64,000 nucleotides of DNA. It comes from Alkalicella caledoniensis (GTDB lineage: Bacteria > Bacillota > Proteinivoracia > Proteinivoracales > Proteinivoracaceae). Positions 8,973 to 18,354 of this stretch are shown here, in pieces. The stretch's first letter is position 1. Each line of letters opens with the position of its first letter. The stretch lies in the NCBI RefSeq assembly GCF_014467015.1, contig NZ_CP058559.1, forward strand, positions 3,224,001 through 3,288,000. Direction: 5' to 3'. Under the pieces are notes generated by a model, which was not told the origin of the DNA, ran no database searches, and saw nothing but the letters and a program-made list of their open reading frames with translations. The position numbers and the translations under genes were made by a program.

Positions 8973-10760
8973 GTGGGATTCTTAACACCAATAGCTTTTG
9001 CAGGGCTTATATCTTTACCTATTATTCTTTTATTATATATGATGAGAAAAAAGACAACACCCAGGGTTGTCTCCAGTATTTTGCTATGGAAAAGGCTAGA
9101 TAAACTGACATCCTCGGCCCTAAACATAAATAAAATCCTAAAAAACATGCTTCTATTCCTACAACTTTTTTTGGCATTGTTGTTGGTGCTTTCTTTAGCT
9201 AGGCCTGTCCTTTTGGGGATGGGTCAAAATACCAATGACAGTGTGATTATAATAGACACTTCAATTTCCATGGCAGTTTTAGAGGATGGCCAGTCCAGGT
9301 TAGATAAAGCCATTGAACAACTGGAAAGTCAAATAAACAAAAAAAAATCCAACACAAAAATGGCAATAATAGCTGCAGGGAATCAGGCTGAAATTATAAT
9401 TGGACTTACAAGTAGCAAAAATCAACTACTGGATAGCTTAGAAAATATCCACCTATCCACTGGCTCGCCCAATATAGAAGAAGCATTTTTAATGGCAGAG
9501 AGTATGACCGAAGATACTGCTGAATTAGATATTATTCTCATCAGTGACGGTAACTTTGAAGAGGTTAGTTATCCAATTGGTGAATTTGAGTTTATACATA
9601 CAGGCAATGGTAATGTAAGCAATCTTTATATAGAGAATGCAATTGTAGATAATCAGAGGCTAAGTGTCCTAGTTGGTAACAACGGATCAACCACTTTAAA
9701 AGGAAATATATCTGTTTATGATCACTTAAACAATAGGGTTGGAAGACGCTTGGTGGAACTTGAACCCCAAGCTAGACAAAATTTAATCTGGCGCAACCTT
9801 CCAGGGGAATCCCCATGGTTTAAAGTAGAGGTTGAGTCCCAAGGAGATCAACTTTTGGAGGATAATATTTTTTATAGTGTGAACACAGCATCCAAAAACA
9901 CCAAAGCACTCTTAATTACAGAGGGGAACGTTTTTTTGGAAAAAGCACTTCTACTAAGTGATGCTCTAACCATAAGCAAGGTACAACCAGATAAATTTCA
10001 TGATGATTTGTTGGATAAATATGATATCTACATTTTCGATGGTTTCTTGCCACAGAGCCTACCATCTGCACCTGTACTTATCTTTGATCCTCCATATCCC
10101 AATAGGCATTTTTCTTTATCCCAACCAGTGAAGATAGACACAATTACCCCAGGGCAAAGTGAACTGGTAAGGTATGTGGATTTTTCTGATGTTACAATAC
10201 ATTTCAGTAAAGTCTTACAAGGGGGAAGAGCAATCCTGACTAGTACCAATGGGAATCTAGTGGTAGAGCTAGAAAATGCTGGATATCCCATGGTGGTATT
10301 TGGATTTCCCGTCCAAGGGGGAGATTTTCACTTGCGTCCTGCCTTTCCCATAATGTTAATAAATGTCATGGACTTTCTGATGGACTACCAGATCGACGTC
10401 CAAGGCTTTAGTTTATACAATTACCCCACATATTCACCACCCCTTGGTGTACACCAGTTGACATTGGTTGACCCTAGTGGGGCTAACAAAAACATAGAAG
10501 GTACTTTCCCCATATTAGGTGAGAAGATAGCACAAACAGGGGTTTATACACTGAAATGGATGGAAAATACCATGTATTTACCTGTGAACCATCCTAGAAC
10601 AGGGGAAGGTTTGTCATCCAGAGAAAACATAAAAGTAGTTGGAGCAAGGGATATAGAAGGAGATAGGGGTAAAAGAAATTTTAATTTAACATGGATTTTA
10701 TTGCTACTGGCTTTGGTGGTAATATCCTTTGAATGGTGGGTTGATAATTATGTCTATTAG
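8973..10760 (+). CDS. BatA-like VWA membrane protein
   Basis: The 595-residue protein has the BatA-type N-terminus: a helix at residues 7-24, then RKKTTPRVVSSILLWKRL and a second helix at about 57-75. A VWA domain follows with MIDAS IIDTSISM (about 91-98), then a beta-rich middle and a single C-terminal helix (about 572-590). The VWA domain should face outside and bind a metal and protein ligands. The GTG start follows GGGGAGG at some distance, so initiation is less certain than elsewhere. The end overlaps the next VWA gene by 11 nt, so the two probably work as a pair. Confidence 0.85.
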   Translation: MGFLTPIAFAGLISLPIILLLYMMRKKTTPRVVSSILLWKRLDKLTSSALNINKILKNMLLFLQLFLALLLVLSLARPVLLGMGQNTNDSVIIIDTSISMAVLEDGQSRLDKAIEQLESQINKKKSNTKMAIIAAGNQAEIIIGLTSSKNQLLDSLENIHLSTGSPNIEEAFLMAESMTEDTAELDIILISDGNFEEVSYPIGEFEFIHTGNGNVSNLYIENAIVDNQRLSVLVGNNGSTTLKGNISVYDHLNNRVGRRLVELEPQARQNLIWRNLPGESPWFKVEVESQGDQLLEDNIFYSVNTASKNTKALLITEGNVFLEKALLLSDALTISKVQPDKFHDDLLDKYDIYIFDGFLPQSLPSAPVLIFDPPYPNRHFSLSQPVKIDTITPGQSELVRYVDFSDVTIHFSKVLQGGRAILTSTNGNLVVELENAGYPMVVFGFPVQGGDFHLRPAFPIMLINVMDFLMDYQIDVQGFSLYNYPTYSPPLGVHQLTLVDPSGANKNIEGTFPILGEKIAQTGVYTLKWMENTMYLPVNHPRTGEGLSSRENIKVVGARDIEGDRGKRNFNLTWILLLLALVVISFEWWVDNYVY

Positions 10761-13374
10761 TTTTCTAAAGCCAATCTATTTATTATTACTTATACCATTG
10801 ATGCTGTTTTTATGGTTCGGGGGAAAGAAAACCAAGTATACAGAACGTAAAGGAAGTGTTTTGTTCCTAAGGGCATTTGTTATCATCCCTTTGATAATAG
10901 CCTTATGCCAGCCACAATTTGTTCAAAGATTTAAAGGTCAGTCCATTATCTATTTATCCGATAGTTCTCAAAGTATGCAATATACAGAAGGGTTTGAGGA
11001 TTGGATTAGGGAAAGCCAGAGTTTTAAAGGGAAAAATGATCAGTGGGCCGTTTTGGCAATGGGGCTAGATACCCAACTGATGAATTCCTTTGAGAGCAAT
11101 AATCCCGTTAACTTTGCCAATGTACAAGTTAAAAGAGACTTTACAAATATTGAGGGGGCAATGAAGACTGCCCATGGGCTACTCCCTAGGGATAGCAATA
11201 ATAGGATAGTAATAATAAGTGATGGTTATGAAAATGTAGGTGATAGTTTGTCCTACGCAAAAATTCTTAAGGCAAACAATATCCCAGTGGATGTTTATCC
11301 CTTGAAAATTGGGATAGATACTGAAGTGGCCATTAGCCAGGTAAGTTTGCCCTCAGTGAGCTTTGCAGGCCAAAGGATAAGTGTTGAAATAGAATTAGAA
11401 AGCACTGTAAATACCAGTGGAGTGCTTTCGTTATTCATGAATGAACAGTTAATTTATAACGGTGAAGTAAATATCAGTTCAGGGAGACAAAAAACTGTAT
11501 TTCCTGTGGAGATAAAAGGATCTGGTTTTCAGCGGGTGACTGCAACAATTCAACCAAAAGCAGATACCATAGGTCAAAACAATAAAGCCCAAGGGCTTAC
11601 CTTTGTGGAGGCTGCACCAAAGGTGTTGTTAGTGGAAGGAAGCCGTGGTGTCGGTCAGTCACTTATTGATGTTTTCGCCTATAATGGGGTGGATGTTGAT
11701 CCCATAACAGTTAATCAGTTTCCAAATAGCTTAGAGGGTTTACTTAATTATAAGACAATAATATTCGTGGATGTACCTGCGTATTTTTTAAGTGATACTC
11801 AAATGAAAAACATAAAAAACTTTGTTGATGTTATAGGTGGAGGTTTTATTGCCACAGGTGGTAGAAATTCCTTTGGTGTAGGGCTATATCAGGATACTCC
11901 CCTTGAGGAGATTTTACCCATCACCATGGAAGTTGAAAACGAAGAAGAGATGCCTGGTGTAGACCTAGTGTTAGTCATAGACAAATCCGGGAGTATGAGT
12001 GGGGAAAAGCTAAATATGGCTAAAAATGCAGGGGTCTCAGCCCTTGATATACTAACTGAAAAAGATAGGCTGGGTTTAATAACATTTGACCATGGATACA
12101 CAGTTGATTTTCAATTAACACCCACATCAGAAAAGGATAGACTGAAGAATATAATTCAAGGGATTCCATTAGGTGGTGGTACTTCCATTCACCCTGCCTT
12201 AGAAAAAGCCGTGGAACTATTTGATAGCAGCAGTAAAAACAAACATATCATCCTCCTAAGTGATGGTGTTGAAGGACCCCAGAACTATGAACCCTTATTA
12301 GAAAAAATGCGGGATAGCTCCATTACATTATCAAGTATTGCCCTAGGTGATGACGCAGATATCAGGCTAATGGAGTACCTAGCAGTAAATGGGGGAGGAC
12401 GATTTTACGATGTCCGTAATGTTCAAGATTTACCTGGGGTATTTGCTAAAGAGACAATCCTAGCTGGGGGGAACTACATCATTGAAGAGGATTTTGTTCC
12501 CTCTGTTGTTAGGAGTTCCTTTACCCCATTTAGCTCTGGATTACCCGAGTTTAATGGTTATATAGGCTCTACGCTAAAACACCAAGGTGAAGGTATAATC
12601 TTCACCCACAGGGAGCACCCCCTATATGCTCGAATGCAATACGGCCTAGGTAGGACTGTTGCTTTTACAACTGATACATTTGGGATGTGGTCGAAAAACT
12701 TCATGCAAGGGGCTGATTTCCCCAGCTTTTGGATGGATACCCTAAGTTGGGTATCTGGTAGAGGGAATTATGGTGATATTTCAGCTGCCATAACACTAAA
12801 AGATGCTGGTGCTCAAATTGATATATTAGTTGGAGAACCCCTAGATGAAGATGAGAGCATACAGCTAAGTATCATCGACGAAGAAGGAAACAGGGAAAAT
12901 ATTGTTCTGTCTGCTGCTTCAAGCAATAGCTATAGGGCAACAACACCTGCTCTATCACAAGGGATATACTTTATAAATGCCACAAGAAAGCAAGGGGAGC
13001 AAATAAGGGCTCTGAGCATGAATGGCTTTGTTGTACCATATTCCAAGGAATTTGCCATAGAAAACCTAAAAAGCTCCTCTAATATGTTAGAGGAGCTGGC
13101 AAAAGCAACTGGAGGAAGGATACTAACAAGACCCTCAGAAGTCTTTAATGCAAACTACAACCCTGTGAGAAGAAGTGTAGATATAAGCTGGATATTCATA
13201 CTGTTATCACTACTAATATGGCCATTGGACATAGCCTTTAGGCGCTTTGCACCAACTGTTAGGCTGCCTAAGATTAAAAAGAAAGAAAATACACCTGAAG
13301 AGCAGATAGAAGCAGGGGAAGACGCCATGTCTAGGCTGCTTAAGGCTAAGAAAGGTAGGCACAAGAACAATTAG
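10750..13374 (+). CDS. Large membrane protein with two VWA-type domains and a GATase-like domain
   Basis: The 874-residue protein has N-terminal helices (about 8-28 and 38-57). A first VWA-like domain with MIDAS SDSSQSM (about 76-82) precedes an Ig-like region. A GATase-1-like region with VEGSRGVG and FIATGGRNSFG follows (about 290-385), then a second VWA with MIDAS VIDKSGSMSG and DGVEG. A C-terminal helix and a basic tail complete it. It matches the long glutamine-amidotransferase-like/VWA proteins found with MoxR clusters. ATG 10750 is preferred over the TTG at 10729 because GGTGGG lies 9 nt upstream. It ends the operon, and the probable ligand-binding surface is extracellular. Confidence 0.85.
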   Translation: MSISFLKPIYLLLLIPLMLFLWFGGKKTKYTERKGSVLFLRAFVIIPLIIALCQPQFVQRFKGQSIIYLSDSSQSMQYTEGFEDWIRESQSFKGKNDQWAVLAMGLDTQLMNSFESNNPVNFANVQVKRDFTNIEGAMKTAHGLLPRDSNNRIVIISDGYENVGDSLSYAKILKANNIPVDVYPLKIGIDTEVAISQVSLPSVSFAGQRISVEIELESTVNTSGVLSLFMNEQLIYNGEVNISSGRQKTVFPVEIKGSGFQRVTATIQPKADTIGQNNKAQGLTFVEAAPKVLLVEGSRGVGQSLIDVFAYNGVDVDPITVNQFPNSLEGLLNYKTIIFVDVPAYFLSDTQMKNIKNFVDVIGGGFIATGGRNSFGVGLYQDTPLEEILPITMEVENEEEMPGVDLVLVIDKSGSMSGEKLNMAKNAGVSALDILTEKDRLGLITFDHGYTVDFQLTPTSEKDRLKNIIQGIPLGGGTSIHPALEKAVELFDSSSKNKHIILLSDGVEGPQNYEPLLEKMRDSSITLSSIALGDDADIRLMEYLAVNGGGRFYDVRNVQDLPGVFAKETILAGGNYIIEEDFVPSVVRSSFTPFSSGLPEFNGYIGSTLKHQGEGIIFTHREHPLYARMQYGLGRTVAFTTDTFGMWSKNFMQGADFPSFWMDTLSWVSGRGNYGDISAAITLKDAGAQIDILVGEPLDEDESIQLSIIDEEGNRENIVLSAASSNSYRATTPALSQGIYFINATRKQGEQIRALSMNGFVVPYSKEFAIENLKSSSNMLEELAKATGGRILTRPSEVFNANYNPVRRSVDISWIFILLSLLIWPLDIAFRRFAPTVRLPKIKKKENTPEEQIEAGEDAMSRLLKAKKGRHKNN

Positions 13375-13504
13375 TTGGCGTGCTTCGCAAGGGGATTCTA
13401 TTTATATTTTTTTGTAAATATAGATAAATATAATTAAAACTTAAAGGAAAAGGACAAGGTCTTGTAGAAATAAGTTTAGAATCAACTATGTGAAGGAGAA
13501 AAAA

Positions 13505-14278
13505 ATGTATCTAATTAAGATTTTTAAAAGATCAATACTAGTAAGTGTTATTCTATTGTTAATATGGGTTTTTGTTGATGCAGTAACCACAAAAGACGTA
13601 TATCTGTTGTTTTTGCCAAAAGAGAATGAAGTAATTCCAAACAATAAGTCCCAAATGGAAGCTCTACATAATGAAAAAGATCTAGAAAATAATGGATTTA
13701 CTCCAGTTTTTGAGATCATGGATTTGCCTAATTATATCATTGATAAAATCACAGGGGTATCCTGGCATGAAGATGCACCTGTAGGTTTAGAGGACTTGTC
13801 ATATTTAAATCTTACATATTGGGATTTTGATGAACAGTTACAGATAGGAGAACTAATTGTTCACAGAAAAGTTGCACAAGAAGTGGTTGAAATTTTTCAA
13901 GAGTTATACGAGGCTAAGTATCCCATTGCAAAAATGAGATTAATTGATGAATATTATGCAGATGACAATTTATCAATGAAAGATAACAATACATCTGCTT
14001 TTTGCTACAGAGTAGTAGAAGGCACTAACGTTATATCAACCCATTCATATGGCTTAGCAATTGATATAAATCCTGTTCAGAACCCATATATTGTTGGAGG
14101 TAAAGTTCTACCCATAGAGGGGAAGGAGTTTCTTGACAGGGAGAATGTTAGGAAAGGTATGATAGTCAAAGGAGACCCAGCTTATAATGCTTTCAAAAGT
14201 CGAGGTTGGACTTGGGGCGGTGATTGGACAAGGGTAAAGGATTATCATCACTTTCAAAAGGATATCGATTTGAATTAG
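13505..14278 (+). CDS. M15-family peptidoglycan peptidase (CwlK/VanY-like)
   Basis: The 257-residue protein has an N-terminal membrane anchor or signal (about 8-25) and a C-terminal M15 domain. Zinc-site motifs are present: THSYGLAIDINP (SxHxxGxAxD) and WTWGGDWTRVKDYHHFQ. The WGGDW...HHF ending matches the M15C group of L-alanyl-D-glutamate peptidases (CwlK, phage endolysins) better than VanY carboxypeptidases. It should trim peptidoglycan stem peptides outside the membrane. ATG 13505 has GAAGGAGAA just upstream and is preferred to the GTG at 13490. It is a separate transcription unit, 130 nt after the VWA operon. Confidence 0.85.
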   Translation: MYLIKIFKRSILVSVILLLIWVFVDAVTTKDVYLLFLPKENEVIPNNKSQMEALHNEKDLENNGFTPVFEIMDLPNYIIDKITGVSWHEDAPVGLEDLSYLNLTYWDFDEQLQIGELIVHRKVAQEVVEIFQELYEAKYPIAKMRLIDEYYADDNLSMKDNNTSAFCYRVVEGTNVISTHSYGLAIDINPVQNPYIVGGKVLPIEGKEFLDRENVRKGMIVKGDPAYNAFKSRGWTWGGDWTRVKDYHHFQKDIDLN

Positions 14279-14416
14279 GTGGCTGTTTGCAGATAAGTAA
14301 AAGTGAACAAAATAAAGTTATTTTAAAATTATTATTGCTGATCAAGTTTAATTTTACTACAATTTTTGTTTTAGTTAGTATATAATTATGTACAGAAAAA
14401 AAGGGGGTATTTTTAA

Positions 14417-15529
14417 ATGGCTGATATTCGTTTACAGAAATTAGCAAAGCTTTTGGTGGAGTATTCCACAGAAGTTAAGCCTGGCGAAAAGGTTTTTATA
14501 TCATGTGAGGATGTAGGCATCCCATACATAGTTGAGGTGGCTAAGGCTGCTATCAGAAAAGGTGCTCAGGTTGAGTACATTGTTACACTTCCAGAGATAG
14601 GGGAGACATTATTAAAAGAGGGTACAGAGGAACAGATAAGCACTCCTAGTTTATCATTTAAAAATGTTGTGGATAATGCAGATGTTTATTTAACTGCATG
14701 GGGGACCAGCAACACCAGGTCTAGCTCTAACCTGGATCCTAAAAAAATACAACTTCGTGCTAGGGGAAACAGTGAAACAAGAAAAGAATTTTCTCGAAAA
14801 ATGGGTACTAAAGAAATCAGATGGTGTGGGACTCAATTCCCAACTCATGCCGATGCACAAGAAGCAAACATGTCCCTAAGTGAGTATGAAGATTTCGTTT
14901 ATGGTGCTGGACTATTAGATAAAGAAGATCCCATAGCCCAGTGGAAAAGAATCCATGACGAGCAAGAAAGATGGGTTAAATACCTAGATACAAAAAAAGA
15001 ACTTCATTTTGTATCAGAGGGAACTGACATAAAGGTTAGTGTTGAAGGTAGAAAGTGGATAAACTGCGATGGTAAAGTTAACTTTCCCGATGGGGAAATT
15101 TTTACATCCCCCGTGGAAGACGGAATAAATGGACATATAACATTCTCTTTCCCAGGAATTTATGCAGGTAAAGAGATAGAAAACATTTACCTAGAGGTTG
15201 AAGCTGGCAAGGTAGTAAAAGCAACGGCTTCAAAGGGTGAAGATTTATTACAGGCACTTTTAGATACTGATGAAGGAGCTAGGTTCTTTGGTGAAGTAGC
15301 CATAGGAACTAACTACGGAATCCAAAAATTCACTAGGAACATGTTATTTGATGAAAAAATCGGTGGAACTATCCACATGGCAGTGGGCGATTCCATGCCT
15401 GAAGCCGGTGGGAAGAACAGATCCGCAATTCATTGGGATATGCTATGTGATATGAGAAGCGGTGGAAAGATATATGCCGATGGAGAGTTGTTCTATGAAA
15501 ATGGACAGTTTATAGAAGAAGTATTATAA
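14417..15529 (+). CDS. M29 family aminopeptidase
   Basis: The 370-residue protein matches the AmpS/aminopeptidase T (M29) family in length and motifs. The metal-binding region includes FPDGEIFTSPVEDG, a conserved GxNxGI-type segment (GTNYGIQ) and NRSAIHWDM near the C-terminus. These cytosolic enzymes remove N-terminal residues from peptides with two divalent metal ions, consistent with a peptide-fermenting lifestyle. AAAGGGGG precedes the ATG, and a TATAAT-like box sits at 14381-14386 without a clear -35 element. Two terminator-like hairpins follow. Confidence 0.92.
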   Translation: MADIRLQKLAKLLVEYSTEVKPGEKVFISCEDVGIPYIVEVAKAAIRKGAQVEYIVTLPEIGETLLKEGTEEQISTPSLSFKNVVDNADVYLTAWGTSNTRSSSNLDPKKIQLRARGNSETRKEFSRKMGTKEIRWCGTQFPTHADAQEANMSLSEYEDFVYGAGLLDKEDPIAQWKRIHDEQERWVKYLDTKKELHFVSEGTDIKVSVEGRKWINCDGKVNFPDGEIFTSPVEDGINGHITFSFPGIYAGKEIENIYLEVEAGKVVKATASKGEDLLQALLDTDEGARFFGEVAIGTNYGIQKFTRNMLFDEKIGGTIHMAVGDSMPEAGGKNRSAIHWDMLCDMRSGGKIYADGELFYENGQFIEEVL

Positions 15530-15551
15530 AGGAGCCCTTTGGGTTTCTTTA
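15527..15551 (+). terminator. Weak G-U-rich hairpin at the end of the aminopeptidase gene
   Basis: AAAGGAGCCC can pair over 10 positions, with two G-U wobbles, with GGGTTTCTTT. It overlaps the stop codon and precedes the stronger terminator at 15571. Confidence 0.45.
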
Positions 15552-15570
15552 TAGTTGGTTTGAAAGAAAT

Positions 15571-15604
15571 AAAATGAGCCCTCAGCTAGTGGGCTCATTT
15601 TTTA
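15571..15604. terminator. Bidirectional terminator between convergent genes
   Basis: The stem AAAATGAGCCC / GGGCTCATTTT is flanked by A-runs on one side and T-runs on the other. It can therefore stop both the aminopeptidase transcript and the convergent minus-strand gene at 15632-16090. Confidence 0.85.
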
Positions 15605-15631
15605 TCTTTTAGGGGGTTTGAGTGTGTTGTT

Positions 15632-16090
15632 TTATCTGTTCTTTAAAAGGGGACTGCTTTCTAACCAGGTTTTTAATTCTTCAACTGAAACACCGTGTCG
15701 CTGAGCCATTTCACTTAGAAAATCTTCGTTTTCTAAAAGTTTTTCCATTTTTTCGCCCATGTCCATGTGTCTAGTACCTTTATCCATATGACCTTGGCCC
15801 TTTTCGCCGAACTTTAAAAATCTGTCTTTATGTTCAGATATTACATCTCTAACTTCATCGACGGTCATACCATTGTGTTCGGCAATTTTTGCAACAACTT
15901 CCTCATCCTCTAAGAACTCAGGGGTAATAAGGGCATTGTCCTCCTTTGAACCAAAAAGTCTCATTCTAACACGTTGTTGTATAGTCATAGTATTATCTTT
16001 CTCTACAATATCTTGAGCTGAAACAAAACCTATACCAACAACCAGTAAGGTTAGAACCATAATAGATAAAATTAGTAATTTTTTGTCCAT
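15632..16090 (-). CDS. Small secreted protein with duplicated helical module
   Basis: The 152-residue protein has a clear signal peptide (hydrophobic residues 6-22, cleavage near VSA-QD). The mature part contains two similar segments, EDEEVVAKIAEHNGMTVDEV (about 59-78) and ENEDFLSEMAQRHGVSVEEL (about 117-136), separated by a His/Met/Gly-rich linker. I do not recognise the family with certainty; it recalls YckD/DUF2680-type secreted proteins. ATG at 16090 is chosen because GGAGG (minus strand, 16103-16099) lies 8 nt upstream. It is the only minus-strand gene in the window. Function unknown. Confidence 0.75.
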   Translation of the reverse strand: MDKKLLILSIMVLTLLVVGIGFVSAQDIVEKDNTMTIQQRVRMRLFGSKEDNALITPEFLEDEEVVAKIAEHNGMTVDEVRDVISEHKDRFLKFGEKGQGHMDKGTRHMDMGEKMEKLLENEDFLSEMAQRHGVSVEELKTWLESSPLLKNR

Positions 16091-16307
16091 ATTTTTCACC
16101 TCCTATTGTGGTTATTATTTAGTATAGCCTGAAATTATAATACTAAATTAAACAAGCTGTAAATAAACTGTAAAATACTAAAGACGTAAAATTTTTTTTA
16201 GTCGGAGCCTTTAGTTTAGGCTAATGGTAAGAATTTTCTTAGCGGAAGCAGGATTTTACCTTTCCATATTGAAAATAATATAAGGTGAGATAGAGGGGGT
16301 AAGTTTT

Positions 16308-17207
16308 TTGCTTAAGGTTAGAATTAAAAATAAAGGTGAACTATTGCTTATATTAACCACAATAATATGGGGGACTACTTTTGCCATATCCAAAACTGCA
16401 CTAGATAGTTTGGGTCCATATGGTTTGATAGCCACTAGATTTACTATGGCAACGGTGGTTGGTATATTGTTCTTTTGGAAAAGCTTAATAAAGATAAATA
16501 GAACAGAAATTTTAGGTGGAGGAGTACTTGGTCTTTTCCTAACGGGAGGTTTTTTGTTTCAGATAGTGGGACTTCAATATACCACAGCTTCTAAAGCTGC
16601 CTTTTTAACGGGGCTTGCAGTGGTTTTTGTTCCTTTTTTTGAAAAAATATCTGGTTCTATAATCCAAGGTAAAACTAAGGTTGCTGTTATATTAGCTGTT
16701 GTTGGAACTGCTATGCTTAGTTTTGAGAGTGGTCAGGGGTACTTTTTAGGGTTAGGTGATTTCTTAGTATTGATGTGCGCAGTATGCTTTGGAGGATATA
16801 TTTTTGTCCTTGAAAAAGTAGCTAACAAAGGTAATACATACTGCTTTACTGTTGTGCAAATATCCGTTACTGCAATAATCACATGGATTTTAACTTTATT
16901 TTTTGAGGGAATACCTAGACTAACAGATGGTAGGCTTGTGATTGAAATACTTTATTTGGCCTTGTTTGCTACCATATTATCAACAGTGCTACAAACAACT
17001 GGTCAAAAGACAGTGAATGCTCAAAGGGCAGCTGTGATATTTACCTTAGAACCAGTATTTGGGGCCATGTTTGCATTTTTTGTTATTCATGAGAGATTTA
17101 CAACTATACAAGTTTTTGGGTCTTTGGTAATTCTAGGGGCAATACTGTATAATGAAACCAATGGATTTCGCAATATGAGAAAAACGGAGTCACTAAAATC
17201 CAAATAA
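16308..17207 (+). CDS. EamA/DMT-family transporter
   Basis: The 299-residue protein has about ten predicted transmembrane helices in two EamA repeats. The first begins LLLILTTIIWGTTFAISK with the conserved WG; the second begins near LGLGDFLVLMCAVCFGGYIFVLEK. These drug/metabolite exporters move amino acids or other small molecules out of the cell; the substrate cannot be read from sequence. It starts with TTG behind GAGGGGGTAA. It is monocistronic or leads weakly into ddl. The 208-nt gap upstream (16100-16307), between divergent genes, contains short inverted repeats. Confidence 0.85.
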   Translation: MLKVRIKNKGELLLILTTIIWGTTFAISKTALDSLGPYGLIATRFTMATVVGILFFWKSLIKINRTEILGGGVLGLFLTGGFLFQIVGLQYTTASKAAFLTGLAVVFVPFFEKISGSIIQGKTKVAVILAVVGTAMLSFESGQGYFLGLGDFLVLMCAVCFGGYIFVLEKVANKGNTYCFTVVQISVTAIITWILTLFFEGIPRLTDGRLVIEILYLALFATILSTVLQTTGQKTVNAQRAAVIFTLEPVFGAMFAFFVIHERFTTIQVFGSLVILGAILYNETNGFRNMRKTESLKSK

Positions 17208-17229
17208 GTGAAAAATATTAGTGCTTTTA

Positions 17230-17259
17230 TTGATAATAGTAATATACTAATAATAAGAT
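17230..17259 (+). promoter_or_regulatory. Candidate sigma-A promoter for ddl
   Basis: TTGATA (17230-17235) and TAAGAT (17254-17259) are separated by 18 nt, about 20 nt ahead of the ddl start. The region is AT-rich, so the match could be chance. Confidence 0.4.
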
Positions 17260-17280
17260 TTTGCTAAGGAGGAGTTAAAA

Positions 17281-18354
17281 ATGAAAAATATAGCAGTTAT
17301 TTTTGGAGGGAAATCTGGAGAACATGAGGTTTCTTTACAATCTGCCAAATTTATTATGGAGATGATTGATAAAGAAAAACATAATGTTGTTCCTGTAGGT
17401 ATAAGCAAGGATGGTCAATGGTATACAGGTGATGATGTAAGAGAAGGCCTTTTGAACAAAGAGTTAAGGGGAAAGCCAATTTCCATAAAACTTTTTGGCA
17501 AAAATAAAGGATTTATGGTGAAGGAAGAAGATAGCTGGAGAGAGCTAGATATAGATTTAGTTTTCCCTGTATTACATGGAACCTACGGTGAAGATGGAAC
17601 ACTACAAGGTATGTTGGATCTTCTGAATATCCCCTATGTTGGAAGTGGTGTGCTGGGATCTTCAGTGGCTATGGATAAAGGTATGATGAAAGAGGTATTT
17701 AAGTCCCAAGGTTTGCCTGTTGGGCCATACGTTGTTTTCAACAAGTACTTATGGGATAATGAGCAAGAAAATCAAGTGAATAAAATGGAAGAATTAGGTT
17801 ACCCACTTTTCGTAAAACCTGCTAACTTAGGTTCTAGTGTTGGTATATCTAAAGCCAAAAATAGAGAGCAACTTCTAGCTGCTGTTGAAGAAGCCTTCCA
17901 GTATGACTTAAAACTTGTTGTGGAAAAAGGTCTTAAAGCTAGGGAACTTGAATGCAGTGTACTAGGCAATGACGATTTGTTTGTGTCCACTGTGGGTGAA
18001 ATTGTTCCAGGCAATGAGTTTTATGACTACAATGCAAAATACATCGATGATAACTCAGAAATTATTATCCCTGCTGACTTACCAGAAGGGGTTGAAGGAC
18101 AAGTACAAGAACTAGCAAAACTTGCTTTTAAAGGTCTAGACTGCTTAGGTCTTTCTAGGGTAGACTTTTTCTTTGATGAAGATGGTAAGGTGTGGATCAA
18201 TGAAGTGAATACTTTACCAGGGTTTACCAGTATTAGTATGTATCCGAAACTCTTAGAAGCATCTGGGGTAACAGCAAAGGATTTAGTGAAGATGTTAATC
18301 GACTTAGCTCTTAACAGACACGGTGCCATGAATAAATTGAGGCGAGACTACTAA
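17281..18354 (+). CDS. ddl: D-alanine--D-alanine ligase
   Basis: The 357-residue ATP-grasp enzyme joins two D-Ala for the end of the peptidoglycan stem peptide. Visible motifs are GGKSGEHEVSLQSA at the N-terminus, HGTYGEDGTLQG, KPANLGSSVGISK, EFYDYNAKY and NEVNTLPGFTSISMYPKL. The Tyr in EFYDYNAKY fits D-Ala-D-Ala rather than D-Ala-D-lactate ligases. AAGGAGGAG precedes the ATG. The next gene starts within the stop codon region (TAATG), so both are translationally coupled. Confidence 0.96.
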   Translation: MKNIAVIFGGKSGEHEVSLQSAKFIMEMIDKEKHNVVPVGISKDGQWYTGDDVREGLLNKELRGKPISIKLFGKNKGFMVKEEDSWRELDIDLVFPVLHGTYGEDGTLQGMLDLLNIPYVGSGVLGSSVAMDKGMMKEVFKSQGLPVGPYVVFNKYLWDNEQENQVNKMEELGYPLFVKPANLGSSVGISKAKNREQLLAAVEEAFQYDLKLVVEKGLKARELECSVLGNDDLFVSTVGEIVPGNEFYDYNAKYIDDNSEIIIPADLPEGVEGQVQELAKLAFKGLDCLGLSRVDFFFDEDGKVWINEVNTLPGFTSISMYPKLLEASGVTAKDLVKMLIDLALNRHGAMNKLRRDY

